NCBI GenBank assembly: GCA_026936335.1
Contig: JAPMXV010000073.1
Location: 124,001-188,000 of the forward strand
DNA from: Mantamonas sphyraenae
Taxonomy: Eukaryota > CRuMs > Mantamonadidae
DNA: 64,000 bases
Reading direction: 5' to 3'
Each line of letters begins with the position of its first letter. Position 1 is the first letter of the stretch. The notes below the pieces were generated by a model, which was given only the letters and a program-made list of their open reading frames with translations, was not told the origin of the DNA and made no database searches. This document shows, one piece after another, positions 22,201-30,656 of the stretch. The position numbers and the translations under genes are program-made.

Positions 22201-22536
22201 TGGATCCAAGACAGGGACATGCGAGAGGAAATCGACGAGGATGTTTGTCCGTCGTGGGCGGCGGCGCTGATCCAGCGGTGTTGGCAGACTGACCCTGCGG
22301 GACGACCAACGTTTGAGGAGATTGTGGAGGAGCTGAGGAAGGTAAAGGTGGAGGAGAAAGGGCAAGGGGGTGGAGAGCGTGTGCACAGTGAGCTGGTGGA
22401 GCTGGTGCACGGGATTCATGCATTGCTGGTGGCGCAGGGAAAGGATGGGATGCTGCTGCAGGTGTCACTGGACGAGTTTCGACAGGAGTTTCGTCATTCG
22501 CAGGGCGAGGTGGAGGATGAGGAGGATGGTGTGTGA
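19204..22536 (+). CDS. LRR-ankyrin-TKL protein kinase 3
   Basis: Exons 19204-19296 and 19381-22536 (GTGAGT...TTGCAG, phase 0) give 1082 residues. Nineteen LRRs occupy residues 32-560, several in a higher-order pattern (KLDLTSNQIG then RLDLNGNQIG, repeated). The cap NSSCW, ankyrin block and active TKL kinase follow, with P-loop GEGGFAFVYKG, HRDLKPENVLL, DFG and GTWQYSAPE. It differs from kinases 1 and 2 at a few kinase-domain positions (for example SYSLENHLVEWIQDRD) and is the most diverged of the three. The Lys/Ser insert is present. Confidence 0.93.
19381..20970 (+). repeat. 84-bp LRR-coding tandem repeat, 19 copies
   Basis: The longest array: 19 near-identical 84-bp units, some duplicated in blocks of two or three, which points to recent slippage or unequal exchange. 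Confidence 0.9.
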
Positions 22537-22966
22537 CAAGACAATGCAGAATGCGTTGCAATCCCGATCACGCTGCTGGATTCTGCCGCAGGGGTAAACC
22601 ATGAGCCAGGAGTTTCAAGTCTATTTCACCATGACATAGGAGATGGGCATGGTGGATGACCCAGGGCTGTGTGGCAAGGAATGGGTTGTCAACGCCAGTC
22701 CGTTCTTCTCAGAGTCGCAAGCGACTCCTCAATGACCATGCACAGAGGCCACAAGAGACAACAACGCACCACTGAACAGCAAATGGAATGCGTGCATGAC
22801 CATGCAAGCTTGTTGGCCGATGATCATCACGATCAAGTCTTCCAAGTCGACTTTGTGTGTGTGATCCTACAATGTACATTCTGCTTCGTTGCTGTCGCTG
22901 CTATGATTCTGCACTGTGCGCCTGATGCAACAATGCCCACACTTCGGCAATTCGGCACCATGAAAG
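22537..22966. other. Spacer after kinase 3
   Basis: Third copy of the post-kinase spacer; it forms the 3' flank of the 70-aa minus-strand gene. No other gene seen. Confidence 0.5.
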
Positions 22967-23412
22967 CTACTCCGAGACATTGCTGTCGAGCTTTGCGGCC
23001 AGCATGGTCTCAAACTCGTCAGCCACGACCCCATTGAAGGATGATGTCCATGCCTTTTCAGGGTTCTTGTATGTGGTGGGTCGTTCTGGAGTGAGGTGGA
23101 AGGCGGGGACGCGGGGCGGAGTGGTGATGAAGGTGTGTCAGGGGTTTGGGTGCTGTGAGAGGGCACCAGGGGATCACCAAGGGGGGAACACATGTCGTAT
23201 CGGTCTCATGTATGTCTGTGCATGGTATGATACACTGTACATCACAGTGCATGGTCATGGACGTGTATGTGGGCCGGCAGAGGGTATTCACCCACCCCAG
23301 CTCCACAACAAAACTCACCCTCCTCCTTCACTTCAGGGTCCTGGATCTGTTGGATCACCTTTGCATACTCATTGTTGAGGTACTTTGCCGCAGCAACACT
23401 GTTGAATTCCAT
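22967..23412 (-). CDS. Small 70-aa protein of unknown function (complete copy)
   Basis: Exons 23319-23412 and 22967-23085 (minus strand), donor GTGAGT, acceptor CTCCAG, joined at phase 1, give 70 residues. It starts MEFNSVAAAKYLNNEYAKVI and ends ADEFETMLAAKLDSNVSE. The composition suggests a soluble, mostly helical acidic protein. I do not recognise the family, and a further upstream exon cannot be excluded. The perfect phase match and the repeated preservation of exon 2 support a real gene. Two orphan copies of exon 2 lie at 13.3 and 17.6 kb. Confidence 0.6.
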
Positions 23413-24075
23413 CCTCTCTTGTACGCGTGTGTGCGGCGGGTGTTTGGCTTTGTCGCCGCACCGCACCCTGCGCCATCGCCACCAGAAGTTTTTCAAGTTT
23501 AAATCACAGATTAAAATTTGACTTCAACATACCTATTACATCACGACTCCCTCATCATCGTGGACAGCGCCATGTTATCTCAGGCTGTGTGCGAATTCGG
23601 GAGTCCAAAGCAACGGCGTGCTCGCACGTCGAGATCGCAGACACACTGACCGGCCCAGTGCGTGCCCACGGGTGCTTAGCGGCCTCGTGGGTGCCATTGC
23701 TGTTAGGCTGGATTTACTGTGGTCTACATCCACCCACCCTTCTCCTCCATGCTAGCATGGTCCCATGAGAGTGCGTGGGTTTTCCCCTCCTTGCATGCGG
23801 AAAGCGCTCCCGCCTTGGTTTTCCCCGCTTCCTTTCAACCCTTGCATCCACCCAGATTCCCATCTGCTGTTTGCATGCGTGTCTATCCTCCCCTTTGCCA
23901 TGTTTGTGTGTGTGTGTGTGTCTACCGTCCATGTGTGTGTTTCGCTCTCCTTGCCTTCAGGAACCCCTCCACACACCCACTGAACAATGAGAACAATGAG
24001 AACAATGAACAATGAACCAAGGCGAATCAATCTCCTCATCTGTACATTCCACGCCTTGTTGGGCATGGTGTTCCC
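23413..24075. other. Intergenic, no convincing gene
   Basis: About 660 bp with no supported coding region. A GCCCACG...CGTGGGT hairpin (23664-23692) and a (TG)n run near 23900 are the only structures seen. A small ncRNA is possible but unsupported. Confidence 0.4.
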
Positions 24076-25188
24076 TCACATGACACCCGATTCCCGTAGT
24101 TTCAGCATCACCTCCAGCGTCTTGACATCCGAAGCGTCCTTGTCGAAACCCAGCTCTGCCATGAGCCTGCAAAACCCGTTGATGCTGCACAGAGAGATAG
24201 AAAAAGGACACATGCGTGTGTGTGTCAGTGTCAGCGTCGGCATCACCATCATCACCCTCATCACCCCCCCCTAACCCCCCCCCTCCACAACCCACAAGTT
24301 GGTGGCAAACAACTCGATGACATCCAATGCCACGAGATCGTCCAAGAAATCGTGTTCGAGTCCCTGGAGACCCTTCTCCTCGGCCACCTGCTGGCAGAGG
24401 TCGAGGAAACCCTGAAAGTCGAGGGAATAGGTGGCTTCCACCTGGAGCACACGGTGGACCAGACGCAGGGCATCACTGGACACAAAGACGACGTCGGGAT
24501 ACAGGTCAGGGTAGGAACGACGCATGAACGGGGCTGTGAGGAGGGCTGTGAACCACTGAACAAACGTATCCACCCCATGCTGTTGCACATCCATCCACAT
24601 CTTCAGGGTGCAATACGCCTGGATGCGTGATTGGAACTCATGGGCAACCCCCTGGGCCTCACGTGCACAACACATCTCCACAAAGTCGTGGAGGGCAGCA
24701 AGGGAAATCTTGCCCAGCTTCTCGCTGTCCAACACATAAAGCACCCCCACGTGCGAAAACTCCAGGTGGAAATCGTACAGATCTTCCATGCGTAGCATCT
24801 GCTCCAGGTACAGATGATCTTCGTCGCCGTCAAATGACACCGAAGTGACCATGGCCTCCGGTACCGTCCTGCCTTTCTTGGCAGCCTTCTTGTTGCCCAG
24901 CCGTTTGCTCATTCCGTTGCTCCCTGGACGGCTCAACACACGTCGACTGTTGCTCCCTGTGCTGCTGCTTCGTGGCCGTGTGCCATTGGAGCCTGTCGAT
25001 GTGCTTCCGTGCATGCTGCTGTGTTCGTTCATCTCTGAGGGCCCGTCCTCGTCGTCTGAGGAAACCACAGACACCTCTGTGTCCGTCGCATCCACATCGT
25101 CGTCATATCCCAATTCCGTTTTCAGTGCCAACAGACGCAGAAACTCGTTTTCCACGTGGTCGTGTGCTTCCGACACAATGTTGCCCAT
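24076..25188 (-). CDS. MGN-start (putatively myristoylated) protein, unknown family
   Basis: Exons 24296-25188 and 24076-24184 (donor GTGGGT, acceptor GTGCAG, phase 2) give 333 residues. The N-terminus MGNIVSEAH fits an N-myristoylation site (Gly2, Ser6), so membrane association is likely. A low-complexity Ser/Gly-rich, basic stretch follows (residues ~55-115). The rest is a folded helical domain with an EF-hand-like segment YVLDSEKLGKISLAALHDFV. I chose the ATG at 25188 because upstream in-frame codons are (CA)n-derived. I do not recognise the family. It is divergent from ASF1 with 440 bp between starts. Confidence 0.75.
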
Positions 25189-25253
25189 TGTGTCGATCCC
25201 CCTCCACCAAACTTGGTCCACGGTGCGCCGCGCTGGCTCACGCAACCCCCGCC

Positions 25254-25312
25254 TACACACACACACACACACACCTGTGAGTTAAATCCACACACGAACA
25301 CACACACACGCA
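25254..25312. repeat. (CA)n microsatellites
   Basis: Two CA tracts separated by a short unique stretch. Confidence 0.6.
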
Positions 25313-25552
25313 CACACCCAAGTCACCCATCCGCCAATTGAGCTACGCACGTGTCCGACACACATGGTGTCGGCGAGGATCATCAACCTTTTGGGTGACG
25401 CGTGATGTTGTCTCGAGAGCACCCTGCAGCTCAGCACCACTCCTGCGCAGCACACCGTGTCTCGAGCACATCGCGCCCTCCTGTGCTCTCGTGGACACAA
25501 TCGTGCACCCCAGATGAGGCTGTGGCAGAGGGTTGGGAGCCGAGCGCGAGGA

Positions 25553-25578
25553 TTTTGCGCGCGTTTTTCGCGCCAAAA
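25553..25578 (+). promoter_or_regulatory. E2F-like sites upstream of ASF1
   Basis: TTTTGCGCGCG and TTTTTCGCGCCAAAA lie 50-75 bp before the ASF1 ATG. TTTCGCGC is the E2F/DP core, and ASF1 genes are S-phase/E2F regulated in animals and plants. The match is by eye; binding is inferred. Confidence 0.5.
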
Positions 25579-25628
25579 AAAAGTGGGCGTGGGGCGACAA
25601 GGGCAGCTGACACAGGATTGGGGAGCAG

Positions 25629-26387
25629 ATGGTTGTCAAGATCACAGACGTGCAGGTAAAGGATAACCCGGCGTCGTTTGTGGACGATATCACGCTGGAG
25701 ATCAGCTTCGAGTCGAGTGAGGCGTTGAAGGAGGACCTGGAGTGGCGGCTGATCTACGTGGGGGACGCAGACTCGGAGGACTACGACCAGGTGTTGGAAG
25801 AGGTCATGGTGGGACCCATTGGCATGGGTGCATCCAAGTTTACTCTGTCTGCACCTGCACCAGACCCTGCAAAGATCAAGCGGGCTGACCTGCTGGGCGT
25901 CACCGTCATCCTGCTCATCGGAGTGTACAAAGATCAGGAGTTTGTCCGTGTGGGCTACTACGTCAACAACCACATCGAAGTGGAGGGAGGCGAGATGGCA
26001 GAGGTGGAAATGAGCGACGTGGAGGGCGAGGAGGCAGAGGTGACGGCCTCGGCGCAGGGAGGCAGCACCATGACGACGCTGCTCCCTCCTGGGCCTGTGG
26101 ACTATGCGGCCATCCACAGACACATTGTGAGCGACCAACCACGTGTCACACGCTTCTCTGGTGTGACCTGGGATGACGAGGAGCAAGATGTGCTTGTGGA
26201 GGGCGGCGAGGAGGAGGAGTTTGACGACGAGGAGATCCAGGACGAGGAGGGCGAGGAGGAGGAGGATTATGAGGAAGAGGGCGAAGAAGAAGACGAGTGG
26301 CTCGCTGGCAAGACCACGTCCACGATGAGCAGCAGCAACTACAACGATGAGGAAGAGGAGAACGTGAGTGCGAATCGAAAGCCATAA
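25629..26387 (+). CDS. ASF1: Histone chaperone ASF1
   Basis: 252 residues as one exon. The first ~155 residues are the ASF1 immunoglobulin-like core: DITLEISFESSEALKEDLEW, YVGDADSEDYDQVLEEV, GVTVILLIGVYKDQEFVRVG and YYVNNH. It binds H3-H4 and hands them to CAF-1 or HIRA in replication-coupled and independent assembly. A long Glu/Asp-rich tail follows, as in fungal ASF1. The final codons may be spliced: a 36-nt GTGAGT...TTCAG interval at 26364-26399 would replace the last residues with a different short end stopping near 26426. The conserved core is unaffected. Confidence 0.95.
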   Translation: MVVKITDVQVKDNPASFVDDITLEISFESSEALKEDLEWRLIYVGDADSEDYDQVLEEVMVGPIGMGASKFTLSAPAPDPAKIKRADLLGVTVILLIGVYKDQEFVRVGYYVNNHIEVEGGEMAEVEMSDVEGEEAEVTASAQGGSTMTTLLPPGPVDYAAIHRHIVSDQPRVTRFSGVTWDDEEQDVLVEGGEEEEFDDEEIQDEEGEEEEDYEEEGEEEDEWLAGKTTSTMSSSNYNDEEEENVSANRKP

Positions 26388-26458
26388 ATTTTGATTCAGG
26401 CACAAATCAAGACATTGTCCGGTTAGATCCCATTTTCGTATCAATCAAAATTCATGTG

Positions 26459-27391
26459 TCACCTGGTGCCCACCTGTGGTTGCCCTGCCCCAGCAGCCCC
26501 GTGGCCCTGTCCCTCGCCCTCGGGGTCATCCAAGAAGCCCGTAATGATCATGACGAGGACAAAGGCGACGATGTAGTACCAATACTTGCGGAGGATGTTG
26601 GAGACGGGCGAGCCGCTCATGTCCTCGCCGTTGTTTGCGCCGTAGGGAGAGTCTGTGTCACCTTGGTTGCCATCTGTAGGAGCAGGTTTGGCCTCCAGGG
26701 TGGGGCGTGTGCCCTCCTGGGGCGTATGGACACGCACAAGAGTCTGGAGACGTGCGTCGGCGGCGCTTGCACGGAGCTTGTCTGCAAGGGCGGCGCGTTC
26801 GTCAGCAGACATGCGTGTGCAGTCGGGAGAGCCACGTGTGCGGTAGGAGAGGCTGTGGAGGACGCCGTGGTGATCGACATGGAGATGGAGGGAGTCTGCA
26901 TAGTTGCCACGGACGAGGGCACATGCCGGGACCCAGGCCATGACGTGGTGACGACCATTGTGGATGCGAACACGATAGACGCCTGCGTTGTGGATGAGAG
27001 TGGCCAACTGGAGGAGCTGATTGATGTGCAGTCTGTTTGCAGGAGCGTGTGCGTCCTTGACAACGGCGGCGGTGAAGAGGGCCGGGGCGGCGCTCTGGGA
27101 GTAGTACGATGGTGGCCTGGTCTGCCTGGTCTGGGCCACATGGGCACGTGGGGTGAAGGAGTGCATGTCCAACGAGTGTTCCAACACCCAAGGACCAGGC
27201 GAGGATGGCGTGTCGGTGTCCTTCACTGGCGTATCGTGTGTGGTGGCGGCCAGGACAGGAGGGGTGGCACCCAGCAGCACCAAGGAGCAGGTGACGATGA
27301 TGACCCCAATGCACGCCTGTGAGGAACAGGAGGAGGAGGAGGAGGATGGCATTGGGGGATGGAAGGAAGGTTGGGGTTTGGTGGTTTGCAT
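26459..27391 (-). CDS. EMC10: ER membrane protein complex subunit 10
   Basis: Single exon, 310 residues. An N-terminal signal sequence (hydrophobic IGVIIVTCSLVLLG, residues 28-41) precedes a lumenal beta domain (WVLEHSLDM, YRVRIHNG). A single C-terminal TM follows with the typical EMC10 signature ILRKYWYYIVAFVLVMII and a short Gly-rich cytosolic tail. EMC10 is a lumenal/TM subunit of the EMC insertase. It converges on ASF1 and is divergent from BAG6 with only 41 bp between start codons. Confidence 0.85.
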   Translation of the reverse strand: MQTTKPQPSFHPPMPSSSSSSCSSQACIGVIIVTCSLVLLGATPPVLAATTHDTPVKDTDTPSSPGPWVLEHSLDMHSFTPRAHVAQTRQTRPPSYYSQSAAPALFTAAVVKDAHAPANRLHINQLLQLATLIHNAGVYRVRIHNGRHHVMAWVPACALVRGNYADSLHLHVDHHGVLHSLSYRTRGSPDCTRMSADERAALADKLRASAADARLQTLVRVHTPQEGTRPTLEAKPAPTDGNQGDTDSPYGANNGEDMSGSPVSNILRKYWYYIVAFVLVMIITGFLDDPEGEGQGHGAAGAGQPQVGTR

Positions 27392-27432
27392 GCGACGGCG
27401 GAGTCAAAAAAGAGAGAGAACGAACACACACG

Positions 27433-29764
27433 ATGCAGGTGACACTGAAGACGACGGATGGGAAAAAGACAAGTGTGCTTGTGGAGGAAGAGGCGAGTGT
27501 GGATGAGTTGCAGGGGATGATTGAAAGCACGTGTGGCATCCCTGTGTCCCAGCAGAGGGTGATCTTCAGGGGCAAGGTGCTCAAGCCCGGCACGGCCCTG
27601 GCCGCGTACAAACTCAGCGACGGCTGCACGCTCAACGTGGTGCGCATGAAACGCAAAAAGGCAAAGGAGGACAGCACACAGGGACAGCAAGGCACGGGTG
27701 GGAGCACAACAAGCACACGTAGCAGCAACACGGGTAATTCGCAGACGACGCAGTCGCAGGCGGAAGGTGGCATGCCTCCGCCGCCTCCCCCGAATCCGTT
27801 TGCCTTTATGATGGGACAGGGGGGTGGTGGAGCACAGGCCATGCCAGGGATGGGTATGGATCCCAGTGCCATGAACAATCTGATCCAAAACATGTCACAG
27901 ATGGCAGGACAGATGATTCAGCAGGTGCAAACGTTGAACCAGCAGCAGCAGCAGCATCGCACAAACACCCAAGGGGCAGCAGGAGCAGGAGGAAGAGCAC
28001 GTGCACCACAACAACCATCATCCACAGGAACAGGTGGTGGGAGACATGCATCGCCACAGGGTATGGGTGGTGATGATGAAGGACAGGAGGTGGATTTGGA
28101 GGCGTTGGCAGACGAGTTGCATGGTGTGGAGAGCAAAACACGTGTGCAGCAGGCGGTGGAAGGGAAGCAACGGGGAAGCACACGAGCACGGGAGTTGGCA
28201 CAACACATGCGCACACTGAGTGCACATCTGGAACAGACGGCGAATTGGTTGGATGGGGGTCATGTGGATGGTGCGGGGATGGAAGAGGAGAGGGCCGGTG
28301 GTGGGAATGACCAACACCAACACGAGAACGGCGACAACGACGACGACGACGATGATTTGGACGACCTTCTCAACGCAGCATTGGCCAATCTGGGAGGACA
28401 GGGATTGGGGAATGGCAACACAGGAGGTAGCATGCATACTACGCGTACAACAAGCAGGACAACAGGAGGGAATGGGAATGGGAACGGGAATGGGAATGTC
28501 GACAACGCAGGAGGAGGAGGAGGAGGAGGAGCAACAGCAGCAGCCAATCCATTGGCCAATATGATCAATCAGATGATGCAACCGGGGTCACCCATGCTCA
28601 ACATGATCAATCAGATGTTCAACCCACAACAGCAACAGCAGCAACAACAACAACAGGGGAATGGGGGTGGGCATGAGGAAGAGGAAGAGGAGGAAGAAGA
28701 GGAGGAATTGGAGGAGGCAGAGGTGCACGAGGATGACTTTACACACCTTGTTCTGCTTCCTGTGGGCCGTGCATTGGATGCCCATGATCTCGAAGCCCTT
28801 GTGGTGGACCATGATTGGACAGTGTTGCATCCTCACTTCCAACGCATCCGTCAGAACCTGTACCGGGCAAACAGCGATTCGTTTGGTCGTGCTGTGGCCA
28901 ATCATCTCCACGGACCCGTTCCCGTGGCGTCCTCCTCGTCCTCGTCCTCGTCCTCCCAACACAACGCCTCACATCAGGCACTGGCTGCGTTCTGTGCCAC
29001 CAACACACGGGATGCCTTTGCCGCCCTGCATGGGTTGGCCCAACAGCACGCATCGACCACCGACCCGGCGTTGTTTTTTGCCGACCTTGCCGAGTGGTTG
29101 TCCCTGTTTACCGGCGTCAGCATGTATGCTCTGAGTCAGCGACACCCACATGGAGAAGAGGCACTGTTCCGTGCCATGGTGGCATCCCCTCTGTGGGAAC
29201 AGGTGCCCCACCATGGCCACCACCACCACCACCACCTCATCATCATCCGACATAACTCACAAACAACGTCGCATGCGCATCCTGGCCGCCCTCTGCCAAC
29301 ACATGGCTCGGTTGCACTCCACGCATCGTGAGCGTAATGGCATGTCTCCTGTGCCCATGCAACCGTGGCATCGTGAGTTGCCCGATGATGTGCGTGACGA
29401 ATGGGTGTCTCAGATGCGATCGGATGCCATCACACAAGCGTGCTCTCCACCGCAGCCTCCGTTCAGTGACGCCTACCTCAAGGGATCCAACCTGGCTGCA
29501 CGCAAGCGTGTGCGACGTGTGCATCGTGCAGGCACCAACCAGCACACCCTGTTGGATCAGCACCTGGCAGAAGCCGGATGCAACGAAGCCACCCTGGCCA
29601 CCCTCCCAGACTCGCTTCGCCTTCGCTACCTCGAGATGACACGCAGATACGTTGCCAATCGGCTCTCTGGCGACATCGACTACCAACAGGAACGCAGTCG
29701 TGGCAACATGCAACAGGTGCACGACGTGTTTGTCGCCAACGACAAGGAAAATGACGACGAGTAG
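27433..29764 (+). CDS. BAG6: BAG6-like ubiquitin-like-domain chaperone
   Basis: An N-terminal ubiquitin-like domain (residues 1-72: VTLKTTDGKKTSVLVEEE, GKVLKPGTALAAYKL) is followed by Pro/Gln/Gly/Asn-rich low complexity and helical segments, then a C-terminus with DEWVSQMRSDAI and QPPFSDAYLKG. The last matches the conserved C-terminal end of BAG6, which binds TRC35/GET4 and UBL4A in tail-anchored protein targeting and quality control. The frame changes near 29.2 kb. One phase-0 solution is exons 27433-29202 and 29333-29764 (donor GTGCCC, weak acceptor GTGAG), giving 733 residues. An indel in the CAC repeat is the alternative. Confidence 0.82.
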
Positions 29765-29839
29765 GGCATAGACACAATAGAGGGGTTCATGAAACAACAC
29801 ACACGTGTGCATTTTTTGGGTTCACCCTCTTTCCTCCAT

Positions 29840-30540
29840 CTAGAAGGGATCGTCGTCGTCGTCGTCGTCGTTGAGCAGGAAGGAATCGTAGTTGCTGTTG
29901 CGATTGAGTGGGATGCGCAGTTTGCGTGCGTACGCCTGTGTCAACGCCTCCAGCGTGTCAAAGTGACTCTTCTTGTCCACAGTGTAGCCCTTGCCCGGGG
30001 CATTCTCGATGGGTTGGCCCACAATTTCCCTGTTGCCCTGCCTGCGTCGCACAAAGGTGACGATAAACTGGCCGGGGAAGGAGTTGCTGAAGCGCAACAG
30101 AAAGGTGCCCACGTCGCAGTTCTGCAGCTTCTTGGCCGCTTCGTTGCTGGCCAAATCGCCGTGGAACCAGGGTTTGTTCAGCGTGTCCCTGGCCCTGCTC
30201 ATGCAGTCGCCGTAGGGACCGAACCACTTGAGAAACACGTTGAAGCTCTCCTGGGTCACAAAGTCCAAGTACTCCTTGTTGCGTGTGTCCACCAGGTACT
30301 CCTTCAAATCGTCCATTCCTGCGCTGGTGATGTTGAACTGGCCCTGCATCGCCTCGGAAAACTCGTTCCACGCCACAAACAGGTTGCCCCCAAACGTTTC
30401 TATCCACATCCGTTGCGCCTCACTGTCTTGGATGTCCACCGTCTTCGTATTCACACCTCCGCCGTTGTTGTTGTTGCTGTTGCTGTTGTTGCTGTTGTTG
30501 TTGCCGCTGCTGTTGCTGCCATTGTTGTTTCCATCGCTGT

Positions 30541-30572
<32 letters not shown>

Positions 30573-30623
30573 TTTGTGCTGCCTGTGCTTCCACGTGCAC
30601 CTGCCTGCATGCCATTGCCCCCA

Positions 30624-30656
<33 letters not shown>

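Larger units (their letters stand above)
17879..23275 (+). repeat. Tandem segmental duplication, unit 3
   Basis: Last unit. It ends at 23265-23275 in the uninterrupted intron of the complete 70-aa gene (GTATGTGGGCCGGCAG), which gives the pre-duplication sequence. Confidence 0.8.
25189..25628. other. Divergent intergenic region, MGN gene / ASF1
   Basis: No gene. It contains (CA)n at 25254-25312, a short tRNA D-arm-like string on the minus strand near 25330 that does not extend to a tRNA, and E2F-like sites close to ASF1. Confidence 0.5.

Noticed and set aside
25322-25360. tRNA-like string on the minus strand (TAGCTCAATTGGC)
   Set aside because: No matching D-stem partner, anticodon arm or T-loop follows; it runs into CA repeats.
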